Shown piece after piece: positions 1 to 8,722 of a stretch of 64,000 bases of DNA (positions within the stretch are counted from its first letter, which is position 1; every line of letters begins with the position of its first letter). Origin of the DNA: Ectopseudomonas mendocina. GTDB lineage: Bacteria > Pseudomonadota > Gammaproteobacteria > Pseudomonadales > Pseudomonadaceae. The position numbers were made by a program, and so were the translations under genes. The stretch covers positions 62,001-126,000 of the forward strand of contig NZ_SCFY01000012.1 of the NCBI RefSeq assembly GCF_007049795.1, read 5' to 3'. The notes under the pieces are model-generated. The model made no database searches. It worked only from the letters and a program-made list of their open reading frames with translations, and was not told where the DNA came from.

Positions 1-580
1 ACTGCACCGGCGTGGCCAGCAGGAATTGCGCCCAGGCTGGTAGCATCCAGTGCAGGCCGAACGGCTCGACGAGCATCGGCAGCACCAGCGGCAGAGTCAG
101 GACGATGGCTGCCAGCAAGGTCAGACGTTCACGGCGTAGTCGGTGCTGGGCATCATCCGTCGTGGCGTGATCATCGAGCAGGGTGGCTTTGTAACCGGCG
201 GCAGCTACCGCCTTCAGCGCCTGTTGCGGGTCGAAACCAGCGAGCACCTGCAGGCGCGCCTTCTCATCGGCAAGATTGACGGCGACCTGGCTGACACCCG
301 GCAGCTTGTTCAGAGCGCGCTCGATACGACCGACGCAGCTGGCGCAGGTCATGCCCTCGATGTCCAAGTCCAGAGGCTGGCTGGGCACGCTGTAACCGGC
401 GCCCTCGATGGCGGTGATCAGTTGCGGCAGGCTGCCGGCTGGCGCTTCGATACGCGCCTGCTCATTGGCCAGGTTGACGCTGGCGCTGCTCACCTCCGGC
501 AATTTGCGTAACGCGCGCTCGACACGGCCGGCGCAACTGGCGCAGGTCATGCCTCGGATCGGCAGGTCGAAAGTGGTCAT
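1..580 (-). CDS. copA: Copper-translocating P1B-type ATPase CopA (N-terminal part, runs off the left edge)
   Basis: Exports cytosolic Cu(I) across the inner membrane at the cost of ATP. Only the first 193 residues are visible; the stop lies beyond the left edge. The start ATG is at 580-578 with a strong AAGGAGCC ribosome site at 594-587. Two heavy-metal-associated domains are present, each with a GMTCASC motif (residues 10-16 and 76-82). They are followed by a basic stretch and the first membrane helix (about residues 155-175), as in CopA/CueA proteins. The phosphorylation (DKTGT) and CPC motifs would lie outside the window. A CueR-type promoter lies just upstream (610-640), and copZ with a second CueR box lies 0.7 kb away, which supports copper rather than another metal. 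Confidence 0.95.
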   Translation of the reverse strand, partial: MTTFDLPIRGMTCASCAGRVERALRKLPEVSSASVNLANEQARIEAPAGSLPQLITAIEGAGYSVPSQPLDLDIEGMTCASCVGRIERALNKLPGVSQVAVNLADEKARLQVLAGFDPQQALKAVAAAGYKATLLDDHATTDDAQHRLRRERLTLLAAIVLTLPLVLPMLVEPFGLHWMLPAWAQFLLATPVQ

Positions 581-609
581 GGTTCGGCTCCTTGTAGCTT
601 GATGGCTAC

Positions 610-640
610 AGGATCAACCTTGACCCCATGGCAAGGTCAA
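610..640 (-). promoter_or_regulatory. CueR-type copper-responsive promoter of copA
   Basis: On the minus strand, TTGACC (640-635) and GATCCT (615-610) form -35 and -10 elements separated by 19 bp, the long spacer typical of MerR-family promoters. In the spacer is a 21-bp dyad at 617-637 with half-sites ACCTTGA and GCAAGGT around 7 bp. This matches the known CueR layout (ACCTTCC-N7-GGAAGGT). cueR itself is not in the window. Confidence 0.8.
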
Positions 641-644
641 GCCT

Positions 645-1037
645 TCAGTTCAGTGTTGGCGCGGCATGCAGTCGCAGGCCATCGCTGCCCATGGCGATGC
701 GGTAGCGGCGCACCTCGCCCGATTGCAGTTCCAGCGACTGACCGGCGAGCTGGTTGATACCGTCCTGACATGAACCGGTGCCGGTCAGGCCGAGGCGCAG
801 CGAGACCTTGCCTGGCGGCAGGTTGAAGGACACCGACTGGCCTTGATGCAAGCGTGCGGCCATCTGGTCATGCAGGTACAGCGCAACCTCGCAGGTAGTG
901 GCCACTTCCAGGCGTTCGCGCGAGACGATCAGCACCGCATAACCTTCGCCCTGGCTGGTCGAAGGCAACGGGGCCAGTGGTTCGGCCTGGGCCAGAGGCG
1001 CCAGCAGCAGGGCAAGGGCGGAGCAGAGCAGACGCAT
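645..1037 (-). CDS. Hypothetical periplasmic protein encoded between two CueR boxes
   Basis: A 130-residue protein that I cannot assign to a characterised family. It begins with a clear signal peptide (MRLLCSALALLLAPLAQA, cleaved before EPLAPL). The mature part is beta-rich and has two cysteines, in TTCEVAL and GSCQDG, that could form a disulfide. The ATG at 1037 has GAGGG upstream; a longer reading frame exists but its extra residues come from the adjacent repeat, so I rejected it. It is transcribed leftward toward copA. Its stop is 8 bp from the copA operator, and its start is 53 bp from the copZ operator. Context suggests a role in periplasmic copper handling, but that is inference only. 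Confidence 0.75.
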   Translation of the reverse strand: MRLLCSALALLLAPLAQAEPLAPLPSTSQGEGYAVLIVSRERLEVATTCEVALYLHDQMAARLHQGQSVSFNLPPGKVSLRLGLTGTGSCQDGINQLAGQSLELQSGEVRRYRIAMGSDGLRLHAAPTLN

Positions 1038-1085
1038 GGTGATGACCCTCGTACGGGAACGCGGCAAATGACATGACGCAAGGGC

Positions 1086-1116
1086 TTGACCTTGCCACCG
1101 TGGCAAGGTCGAGACT
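1086..1116 (+). promoter_or_regulatory. CueR-type promoter of copZ
   Basis: TTGACC (1086-1091) and GAGACT (1111-1116) are separated by 19 bp. The spacer holds a perfect dyad at 1089-1111, with arms GACCTTGCCAC and GTGGCAAGGTC around a single central base. Its 21-bp core has the same half-site spacing as the copA box. The predicted transcript would start near 1123 and read through the MITE-like repeat before reaching copZ. Confidence 0.8.
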
Positions 1117-1129
1117 ACTCCCATCGACC

Positions 1130-1271
1130 AGCAGGCCGTTGAAAACGTAGGCGAGGTAGCCAATGCAAGGCAAAAATAGGCGAAAAAGCGGAGTTTACGA
1201 GCCGTAAATGAGCATTTTGAGCCTGTTTTTAACGCTGCAGTGGCAACGTAGGTAGTTTTCAACAGCCTGCT
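1130..1271. repeat. MITE-like inverted-repeat element (copy 1), in the copZ leader
   Basis: 142 bp bounded by 17-bp terminal inverted repeats: AGCAGGCCGTTGAAAAC at the left and GTTTTCAACAGCCTGCT at the right, differing at one position. It has no coding capacity. The core (about 1191-1235, containing GTAAATGAGCATTT and TGTTTTTAACGC) is shared with a second copy at 53371-53511. I see no obvious target-site duplication. Confidence 0.8.
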
Positions 1272-1291
1272 ATAGGTTCAAGGAGTCAGTC

Positions 1292-1489
1292 ATGCAGCAA
1301 TTCAAGGTTAGCGGAATGTCCTGCGGTCATTGCGTGCGCGCCGTCACCCAGGCAATCCAGGCGCTGGACCAGACGGCCAGCGTCGAAGTCGATCTGGCTG
1401 CGGGGCTGGTACGAGTGCAGGGCAACCTGGACGCTGCGCAGATCCAGGCCGCCATCCGTGAAGAGGGTTACGAGGTTACGCCCGCGTAG
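1292..1489 (+). CDS. copZ: CopZ-type copper chaperone (single HMA domain)
   Basis: A 65-residue cytosolic protein consisting of one heavy-metal-associated domain, the usual length for CopZ. The metal site is GMSCGHC at residues 8-14, with the two cysteines at 11 and 14. It is expected to bind Cu(I) and hand it to CopA. The ATG at 1292 is preceded by AAGGAG (1279-1284). The perfect CueR dyad at 1089-1111 is the likely switch. In P. aeruginosa a copZ2 lies beside nalD (recalled gene order), and the same neighbour is found here. Confidence 0.93.
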   Translation: MQQFKVSGMSCGHCVRAVTQAIQALDQTASVEVDLAAGLVRVQGNLDAAQIQAAIREEGYEVTPA

Positions 1490-1501
1490 AACTCGGATCG
1501 G

Positions 1502-2122
1502 CTATGGCCACTGCCGCAGCAGGCCGCGAAAGCAGCTGTCGATCATCGCTGGCGTGTCGGTCTGGGCGTCGAACAGATTGGGATCGCGCAGCCAATCGCT
1601 GAACAGGCCGACGATTAGCGCGTGCAGCGTGCGCGAGGCCAGGCGTGGGGTGATGCCGGGGTGCAGGTGCGGTTGCACCTCTGGCAGGGCGAACTGTTGT
1701 TCGCACAGGGCGATGAACTGATTGACGAAGGCTTCGTGGCGCTCTTCGGCTTCGCGTAAATCCTCGGTGAACTCGCAGCGGCGCAGCAGCACGGTGAGGA
1801 TGCGCCGGCGTTGCTCATCCAGCACCAGATTGGCCATGGCTTCTATGCACAGGTCGCGCAGTAACTGCAGCGACGCCAGGCCGTCGACTGCGGCCAACTG
1901 TTCGGCCAGTGGCTCCAATGGCAGGCGTACCTGATTGAGCATTTCGTGGAACAGGTGCGCCTTGTTCTGGAAATGCCAATAAACCGCGCCGCGCGTGACC
2001 CCAGCATGCCGGGCGATATGCTCGAGGCTGGTATGGGCGACCCCGCGCTCGAGGAACAACTGTTCCGCAGCGGCGAGGATGGCGCAGCGGGTTTTCTCCG
2101 CATCTTCTTTGGTTCTACGCAT
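1502..2122 (-). CDS. nalD: TetR-family repressor, NalD/TtgR-like
   Basis: A 206-residue one-domain repressor. Its N-terminal helix-turn-helix (about residues 10-56, with VTRGAVYWHFQNKAHLF) is typical of the AcrR/TtgR/NalD branch, and the C-terminal ligand domain has the family length. NalD represses mexAB-oprM in P. aeruginosa. Here the gene is divergent from a two-gene RND pump, with 124 bp between the start codons, so it probably controls that pump and itself. The neighbours copZ on one side and the MFS exporter beyond the pump match the P. aeruginosa nalD surroundings as I recall them. The exact operator was not identified. The symbol rests on similarity by eye. Confidence 0.85.
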   Translation of the reverse strand: MRRTKEDAEKTRCAILAAAEQLFLERGVAHTSLEHIARHAGVTRGAVYWHFQNKAHLFHEMLNQVRLPLEPLAEQLAAVDGLASLQLLRDLCIEAMANLVLDEQRRRILTVLLRRCEFTEDLREAEERHEAFVNQFIALCEQQFALPEVQPHLHPGITPRLASRTLHALIVGLFSDWLRDPNLFDAQTDTPAMIDSCFRGLLRQWP

Positions 2123-2246
2123 GGCGATCCGGTTAATTGGAACTAGGCTCAGATTGTGCCGAGTTTACCGATTTTGCCCCGCCTGCTGGTGGCGGGCTTG
2201 GTTGTCCTGCTTCTGCCCTGTGTCTAGCCAAGGAGAGGAGTGCCTC

Positions 2247-3398
2247 ATGCCCTTCGTTCGTCTGGTCGGTGTCTGCCTGCCCTTCAGCCTGGTCCTGCTG
2301 GCCGCGAGCGTCGAGGCCGCCGAGGCGCCACCGACGGCGGTGACGGTCGAGCAGATCAAGGCCGGCGAACTACCTATCGTGCTGGAGTATCCGGCGCGAA
2401 CCGCTGGTTACCGCGAAGTGCAGGTTCGAGCCCAGGTCGGCGGCATTCTGCAGGAGCGCACCTACCAGGAGGGTAGTCGGGTGCAGAAGGATCAGGTGCT
2501 GTTTCGCATCGATTCGCGCCCCTACGAGGCGGCTCTGGCCCGTGCCAAGGGCGCGCTGGCACAGGAGCAGGCGCGTTTCCGGCAGACCGATCGCGACCTC
2601 AAACGCATCCGCGAATTGCAGAAGAAGGGCTTCGCCAGTGAAAGCGAACTGGACAACGCCATCTCCAACTTCGAACAGAGCAAGGCCAATATCGAGGCGG
2701 CCCAGGCCGAGGTGCAGTCGCGCCAGATCGACCTCGACTACACCACGGTCAAGGCGCCGATCACCGGCATCACCAGCAAGGAAAGCGTTTCCGAAGGCAG
2801 CCTGATCGTCGCCGGCGATCCCAGTGCCAGCCTGCTGACGCAGATCACCCAGCTCGATCCGATCTTCGTCAACTTCGCCTACCCGGATGCCGAGGCCGAG
2901 CGTCTGCGCCGTGAAGTGTCCGAAGGCAGCCTGGCGCTGCCGGCCAGCGGCAAACTCAGCGTGGAAGTGCATTTTGGTGATGGCTCGGCCTATCCGACAG
3001 CGGGCGAAGTGGACTTCACCGACAGCCTGATCGACCGCGGTACCGGCACCGTCAGCGCCCGTGGTGTGGTGCCGAACCACGATCAGAAGCTGTTGCCCGG
3101 GCAGTTCGTGCGCGTGCAGGTCAAGGGGCTGACCCGTCCCAACGCCATCACCGTACCAGAGCGCGCCGTCGCTCAGGGCCCACGCGGGACCTTCGTCTAC
3201 GTGGTGGACGAGCAGGGCCTCGCGCGCATGCGCCAGGTCACCACCGGTGATACGGCCAGCGGACGCTGGGTGATTCTGGCTGGCGTCAGCGATGGTGAAC
3301 GGGTGATCGTCGACGGCCTGGCCAAGGTTAGGCCGGACAGCCCAGTCAAGGTCGAGGAGGCGAAGGCAGCCACGCCAGCCAGCCCGGCGCAGGAGTAA
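2247..3398 (+). CDS. RND efflux periplasmic adaptor (membrane fusion protein)
   Basis: A 383-residue MexA/AcrA-type adaptor linking an RND pump to an outer-membrane channel. The ATG at 2247 has AAGGAGAGG (2230-2238) 8 bp upstream; the upstream extension of the frame is not credible. The signal peptide ends LLAASVEA and has no lipobox cysteine, so unlike MexA it should be a soluble periplasmic protein. A lipoyl half-domain begins near [11 protein letters not shown]. It is followed by a coiled-coil hairpin (about residues 98-155), the second lipoyl half ([12 protein letters not shown]), a beta-barrel and the membrane-proximal domain. The permease follows after 5 bp. No outer-membrane factor gene is present, so the pump would need an unlinked OprM-like channel. 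Confidence 0.93.
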   Translation: MPFVRLVGVCLPFSLVLLAASVEAAEAPPTAVTVEQIKAGELPIVLEYPARTAGYREVQVRAQVGGILQERTYQEGSRVQKDQVLFRIDSRPYEAALARAKGALAQEQARFRQTDRDLKRIRELQKKGFASESELDNAISNFEQSKANIEAAQAEVQSRQIDLDYTTVKAPITGITSKESVSEGSLIVAGDPSASLLTQITQLDPIFVNFAYPDAEAERLRREVSEGSLALPASGKLSVEVHFGDGSAYPTAGEVDFTDSLIDRGTGTVSARGVVPNHDQKLLPGQFVRVQVKGLTRPNAITVPERAVAQGPRGTFVYVVDEQGLARMRQVTTGDTASGRWVILAGVSDGERVIVDGLAKVRPDSPVKVEEAKAATPASPAQE

Positions 3399-3403
3399 CG
3401 GCC

Positions 3404-6400
3404 ATGATCTCGCGCTTTTCATTGACCGTCCGGTATTCGCCACCGTCATCTCCATTGTCATCGTGCTCGCCGGCTTGGCGGCGATGCGCTCGTTGCCCAT
3501 CGCCCAGTATCCGGAAATCCTGCCACCGCAGGTATCGGTCAGCGCCGCTTATCCCGGTGCCAGCTCACAGGTCATTGCCGAAACCGTGGCGGCGCCGCTG
3601 GAGCAGGAGATCAACGGCGTCGAGAACATGATCTACCAGCTGTCCAACTCCTCCAGCAGTGGGGCGATGAGCCTGACGGTGTACTTCGCGGTCGGCACCG
3701 ACCCGGACCAGGCCACCATTAACGTCAACAACAAGGTGCAGGCAGCGTTGGCCAAGTTGCCGGAAGAAGTGCGCCGCCAGGGTGTGAAGGTGGAGAAGAA
3801 GTCTTCCGACATCCTCCAGGTGATCACCCTCTATTCGCCGGATGGTTCGCGCGACCCAATCTTCATCAGCAACTACGCGCTGATCAACGTCATCGACGAA
3901 CTCAAGCGTCTCAAGGGCGTTGGTGATGCCAGCCAGTTCGGTTCCAAGGACTATTCCATGCGTATCTGGCTGCGCCCGGACAAGCTGGCGCAGTACAACC
4001 TCACGCCCACCGACGTGGTCAATGCCATTCGCGAGCAGAACTCGCAGTTTGCCGCCGGCAGCTTTGGCCAGCAGCCGTTGAAGGAGCCACAGGACTTCAC
4101 CTACACCGTCACCACGCAAGGGCGTTTCACCGACCCGAAGGAGTTCGAGAGCGTCATCCTGCGTACCGACGATACCGGTGCCAGCCTGCTGCTCAAGGAT
4201 GTGGCGCGGGTCGAGCTGGGTGCGCAGGACTACTCGCTGGTCACCACCCTCAATGGCCAGCAGAACGCTGCCTTCGGTATCTACCTGCAACCTGGTGCCA
4301 ATGCCCTGGATACCGCCGAAGCGGTCGAACGCACCATGCAGCGTCTGGCCAAGCGCTTCCCCGAGGGCATCGCCTACAAGATCCCCTACGACACCACCAA
4401 GTTCGTTCAGGTCTCGATCACAGAGGTGATCCACACCTTCTTCGAGGCGCTGGTGCTGGTGGTGTTGGTGGTGTTCATATTCCTGCAGAACTGGCGTGCC
4501 ACGCTGATTCCGGTGCTGGCGATTCCGGTATCGCTGGTCGGCACCTTCGCCGGCATGTACCTGCTGGGCTTCTCCATCAACCTGCTGACGTTGTTTGGCA
4601 TGGTGCTGGCCATCGGCATCGTGGTGGACGATGCCATCGTGGTGATCGAGAACGTCGAACGGGTGATGCGCACGCAGGGGCTGAATGCGAGAGATGCCTC
4701 GATCAAGGCGATGGAAGAGGTGACCGGGCCGATCATTGCCATCGTTCTGGTGCTTTGCGCGGTGTTCGTGCCGGTGGGCTTTCTCGGCGGCCTGGCGGGG
4801 CAGATGTACAAGCAGTTCGCGATCACCATCGCGGTGTCGGTGGTGATTTCCGGCATCGTCGCGCTGACGCTTTCCCCTGCGCTCTGCGCGCTGCTGCTCA
4901 AGCCTGGCCACCATGAACCGGCAGCACCATTCCGTGTATTCAACCGTTTCTTCGACAAGGCCACCGCGGGCTATGGCGCCGGGGTGCGCTTCTTCCTCAA
5001 GCGTTCGTTGGTCGGCCTGCTGCTGTTCGGCGGCATGATCGCGCTGATCATGCTGCTGTTCTCACGGGTGCCCGGCTCGCTGGTGCCCGATGAGGATCAG
5101 GGCTACGTGATCAACGCCTACTACCTGCCGCCGGCCGCTTCGCTCAATCGCACCGAGGCGCTGAGCGGGGCGGTGAGCCAGCAGTTGATGGAGCATCCGG
5201 CAGTGGCGGATGTGGTGACTTTCGCCGGTTTCGATGTGCTCACCTTCGGCGTGCGCAGCAACGCCGGGGTGTCTTTCGTGCCGCTCAAGGACTGGAGCGA
5301 ACGCACCACGGACGAGCTCGATGCACGCAATCTGACGCGCGAGTTCATGGGCATGGGCGCTGCGCAGAAGGATGGCCTGGTATTGTCGTTCAATCCACCA
5401 CCGATCACCGGCATGAGCACCACCGGTGGCTTCGAGTCCTTCATTCAGGACCGCTCCGGCGGCAGCGTCGAGCAGCTCGGCGAGAAGGTCCAGGCCTTCG
5501 TCGCGGCGGCTAGCAAGCGGCCGGAGCTGGCCGGCATCCAGAGCACCTTCAGCGCCAACGTGCCGCAGTACTACATTGACCTGGATCGCACCAAGACGCG
5601 GGCACTGGGCGTCAGCGTCAGCGATGTGTTCACCGCGATGCAGGCGACCTTCGGCAGTTACTACGTCAACGACTTCACCCTCTACGGGCGTACCTGGCAG
5701 GTCAGCCTGCAGTCCGAGTCGGAGTTCCGCCGCAAGCCGGAAGACCTCGGCCAGGTCTACGTGCGTTCCAGCAGTGGCGATCTGGTGCCGCTATCGACCC
5801 TGCTGCGGGTGCGGCGCATCCTCGGGCCAGATTCCTACGACCGTTTCAACGTCTATCCCTCGGCCAAGGTGCTTGGCGGTCCAGCGCCCGGTTACAGCTC
5901 CGGGCAGGCACTGGCGGCGATGCAGGAGGTGGCCGATGAGGTATTGGGCGAGGACTACAGCCTCGGCTGGATCGGCTCCGCGTATCAAGAGCTGGCGACT
6001 CAGGGTTCGGGCACTCAGGCCTTCGTCTTCGGCCTGATTCTGGTGTTCCTGATTCTCGCCGCGCAGTACGAGCGCTGGACGCTGCCGTTGGCAGTGGTCA
6101 CCGCCGTGCCGTTCGCCGTGTTCGGCGCGATTCTCGCGGTGTGGCTGCGCGGCATTCAGAACGACGTGTACTTCCAGGTCGGTCTGGTTACCCTGATCGG
6201 TCTGGCGGCGAAGAACGCTATCCTCATCGTCGAGTTCGCCGTGTTGCTGCGTGCCGAGGGCAAGAGCATCTTTGAATCGGCGCTGGAGGCGGCCAAGCTG
6301 CGTTTCCGTCCCATCGTGATGACTTCGCTGGCGTTCATTCTCGGCTGCGTACCGCTGGCCATCAGCTCCGGCGCCGGCTCGGCCAGTCGTCACTCCATCG

Positions 6401-6540
6401 GCACCGGGGTGATCGGCGGCATGCTCGCGGCAACCCTGCTGGCCACGTTCGTTATCCCGATGTTCTATCTGCTGGTGGAAACGGCAGCGCAACGGGTGAG
6501 CCGGCGCGGCAAGGCCAGGGAGGAAGAACAACCGCATTGA
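3404..6540 (+). CDS. RND efflux permease (HAE1 family), frameshifted after codon 5
   Basis: Inner-membrane proton/drug antiporter of the AcrB/MexB type, about 1,045 residues if repaired. The ATG at 3404 (5 bp after the adaptor stop) gives MISRF and then goes out of frame. Inserting one T in the T run at 3416-3419 restores the family start [13 protein letters not shown] and joins the 1,025-codon frame. Without repair, the first in-frame start is GTG 3463, which would cut into TM1. The rest is intact: [16 protein letters not shown] in TM4 carries the paired aspartates of the proton relay, the docking and pore domains are present, and [13 protein letters not shown] lies in TM10. By eye it could be related to MexQ or TtgB; the substrate is unknown. 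Confidence 0.85.
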
Positions 6541-6600
6541 GTCATCCGGGCCGTCCCTCGGCGGCCCACGCTTTCGCAAGCTGCCCGGTCGATGAGATGA

Positions 6601-6612
6601 TTAGCCGGCTAA
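6601..6612. promoter_or_regulatory. SlyA/MarR-like palindrome before the MFS gene
   Basis: TTAGCCGGCTAA is a perfect 12-bp palindrome 18 bp upstream of the MFS start. It differs from the SlyA consensus (TTAGCAAGCTAA) only at the two central bases. A TAATAAT stretch overlaps its right end and could be a -10 element. A near-identical site lies before the AEC transporter at 29900. Confidence 0.5.
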
Positions 6613-6630
6613 TAATTCTCCGGATCATTC

Positions 6631-7800
6631 ATGAACCTGCGAACCCTCCTGATTCTGGGCGCGCTCAGCGCTTTCGGCCCCCTGGCCATCGATTTCTACC
6701 TGCCTAGTTTCCCTACCCTGGCGCAGCAGTTCGGCACCGACGTCGAGCATATTCAGCTGTCGCTGGCGGCTTATTTTGTTGGCATCGCCATCGGCCAACT
6801 GTTCTACGGGCCGCTGGCGGATCGTTTCGGGCGCCGCATGCCGCTACTGGTCGGGGTGACCCTGTTCACCTTGGCATCGCTGACCTGCGCCCTGGCTCCC
6901 AGTCTGGAATGGCTGGTGGCCGCGCGCTTCGTGCAGGCCCTCGGCGGTTGCGCCGGCATGGTCATCACCCGCGCGGTAGTGCGCGATCTGTGCGACCCAC
7001 TGGCCTCGGCCAAGGTGTTCTCGCAACTGGTGCTGGCGATGGGGCTGGCGCCGATTCTCGCGCCCCTGGGCGGCGGACTACTGCTCAATACCCTGGGCTG
7101 GCCGTCGATCTTCCACAGCCTGGCAATCTTTGCCGGGTTGTGCCTGCTGGCCGTGCTGTTGTGGTTGCCGGAGACGCGTCCGCAGCATCTGCCACCGGCC
7201 CCGCTGAATGGTGCCTTCGGCCAATACCGCGCGCTGTTGGGCAATGCACCGTTCATGGGTTACAGCCTGGCCGGCGGTGTGGCGATGGCGGGCATGTTCG
7301 CCTACATCGCCGGCTCGCCCTTCGTGTTCATCGAGATGTACGGTGTGCCGCCGGAGCACTATGGCTGGCTGTTCGGCAGCAACGCAGCGGGCTTCGTGAT
7401 CATGGCGCAGGTCAATGCGCGTCTGGTGCGCAGTGGTGGCCCGGCGCTGTGGCTGCGGCGCATGGTGCTGGTGTACCTGGCCAGTGGCCTGTGTCTGCTG
7501 GTGCTGGCGTTGTGGCAACCGGCGCAGCTGTGGCCGCTGATGATTCCGCTGTTCATTTGCGTGGCCAGCCTCGGCTGCGTGTTGCCCAATGCCACGGCTT
7601 GCGCCATGGCTGGGCAGGGCCGTCATGCCGGCAGCGCATCCGGGTTGCTGGGCAGCATGCAGTTCAGTGTGGCGGCCAGCGCTTCGGCTTTGGTGGCCTT
7701 CCTGCATGATGGTTCGGCCATGCCCATGGCGCTGGTGATCGCCCTGTGCGGCGCTGCCGCCTGCGGCTTTGCCTGGTGGAGCAAGCGCTTCGTGGTGTAA
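6631..7800 (+). CDS. Bcr/CflA-family MFS multidrug exporter
   Basis: A 389-residue, 12-helix major facilitator of the drug-resistance (Bcr/CflA) type. The start MNLRTLLILGALSAFGPLAIDFYLPSFP carries the family's acidic residue in TM1, and GPLADRFGRR is the MFS motif A in the loop between TM2 and TM3. It is likely a proton-driven exporter of small drugs or metabolites such as bicyclomycin-like compounds; the real substrate is unknown. The ATG at 6631 has only a weak ribosome site. It stands alone after the RND genes with its own putative operator at 6601-6612. The same family member lies near nalD in P. aeruginosa, from memory. Confidence 0.92.
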   Translation: MNLRTLLILGALSAFGPLAIDFYLPSFPTLAQQFGTDVEHIQLSLAAYFVGIAIGQLFYGPLADRFGRRMPLLVGVTLFTLASLTCALAPSLEWLVAARFVQALGGCAGMVITRAVVRDLCDPLASAKVFSQLVLAMGLAPILAPLGGGLLLNTLGWPSIFHSLAIFAGLCLLAVLLWLPETRPQHLPPAPLNGAFGQYRALLGNAPFMGYSLAGGVAMAGMFAYIAGSPFVFIEMYGVPPEHYGWLFGSNAAGFVIMAQVNARLVRSGGPALWLRRMVLVYLASGLCLLVLALWQPAQLWPLMIPLFICVASLGCVLPNATACAMAGQGRHAGSASGLLGSMQFSVAASASALVAFLHDGSAMPMALVIALCGAAACGFAWWSKRFVV

Positions 7801-7809
7801 GCCGGCGTG

Positions 7810-8670
7810 TTACAGGCGCGCCGCCTTGAAGGTGTCGCAACGCCCTGGCTGACCGCTTTCAAAACCGCTGCTGAACCAGCGCACGCGCTGCTCTGAGGTG
7901 CCATGGGTGAAGGCGTCCGGCACCACTTGGCCGCGCGCTTGTTTTTGCAGGCGGTCATCGCCGATGGCGCTGGCGGCGTTCAGTGCTTCTTCAAGGTCAC
8001 CCGCCTCCAGCCAGTCATGCCGGCGTTGCGCGTGATGCGCCCAGACCCCGGCCAGGCAGTCGGCCTGCAGTTCCTGGCGCACCAGCAGGCCGCCATCACC
8101 CTCGACGCGTTCGCCACGTTGGCGCGCCGCATTGACCTTGGCCGAGACGCCGAGCAGCGTCTGCACGTGGTGGCCGACCTCATGGGCGATCACGTAGGCC
8201 TGGGCGAAGTCACCAGCAGCGGAGAAACGCTGCTCCATCTCGCGAAAGAACGCCATGTCCAGATACACGCGCTGATCGCCAGGGCAGTAGAAGGGGCCGA
8301 CCGCCGAGCTGGCGAAACCACAGGCGGAATTGACGCCGCCGGAGAACAGCACCAGTTGTGGGTCGCGATACTGCTGGCCGGCCTGCTGGAACAGCTCGCG
8401 CCAGGTGTCTTCGGTATCGCCGAGAATGGCGCGGACGAACTCGCTCTGTTGGTCGTTGGCCGGTGGTGCGCTTTGAGTCTGCGCGACCTGCGGCTGGGTG
8501 GCCTGGCCGGCGATCTGGCCAAGAATCTGCAGCGGGTCCTGGCCCATCAGCAGGCCGACGATGACGATCACCGCTACGCCACCGAGGCTCAGGCCACCAC
8601 CGAGGCGCCTGCCGGAGCGGCCGCGCGCATCCACCACGTTGTCACTGCGTCTACCGCGTTGCCAGCGCAT
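7810..8670 (-). CDS. ypfJ: YpfJ-type neutral zinc metallopeptidase
   Basis: A 286-residue protein anchored by one N-terminal membrane helix (GGGLSLGGVAVIVIVGLLMG) after a basic, glycine-rich cytosolic start. A linker of the DPLQILGQ type follows, then a periplasmic catalytic domain with the zinc motif HEVGHH. Further downstream, LQADCLAGVWAHHAQRR is conserved in this family and DAFTHGTSEQRVRWF lies near the C-terminus. The family is widespread in proteobacteria and its substrates are unknown. The ATG at 8670 has GGGAG upstream. It is convergent with the MFS gene (9 bp between stops). Confidence 0.9.
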   Translation of the reverse strand: MRWQRGRRSDNVVDARGRSGRRLGGGLSLGGVAVIVIVGLLMGQDPLQILGQIAGQATQPQVAQTQSAPPANDQQSEFVRAILGDTEDTWRELFQQAGQQYRDPQLVLFSGGVNSACGFASSAVGPFYCPGDQRVYLDMAFFREMEQRFSAAGDFAQAYVIAHEVGHHVQTLLGVSAKVNAARQRGERVEGDGGLLVRQELQADCLAGVWAHHAQRRHDWLEAGDLEEALNAASAIGDDRLQKQARGQVVPDAFTHGTSEQRVRWFSSGFESGQPGRCDTFKAARL

Positions 8671-8722
8671 GGCTGCACTCCCTGGTTGGTTATCGCAGCA
8701 GTGTAGCTGCGTCCGTGCCGGC

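Noticed and set aside
1038..1262. N-terminal extension of the small periplasmic protein gene
   Set aside because: The extra residues are encoded mostly by the MITE-like repeat and would bury the clear signal peptide.
1130..1271. Insertion sequence or CRISPR-like array in the copZ leader
   Set aside because: There is no transposase and no spaced direct repeats; the structure is that of a single MITE-like unit.
1995..2246. N-terminal extension of the RND adaptor
   Set aside because: It overlaps the antisense nalD start, while ATG 2247 has a strong ribosome site and signal peptide.
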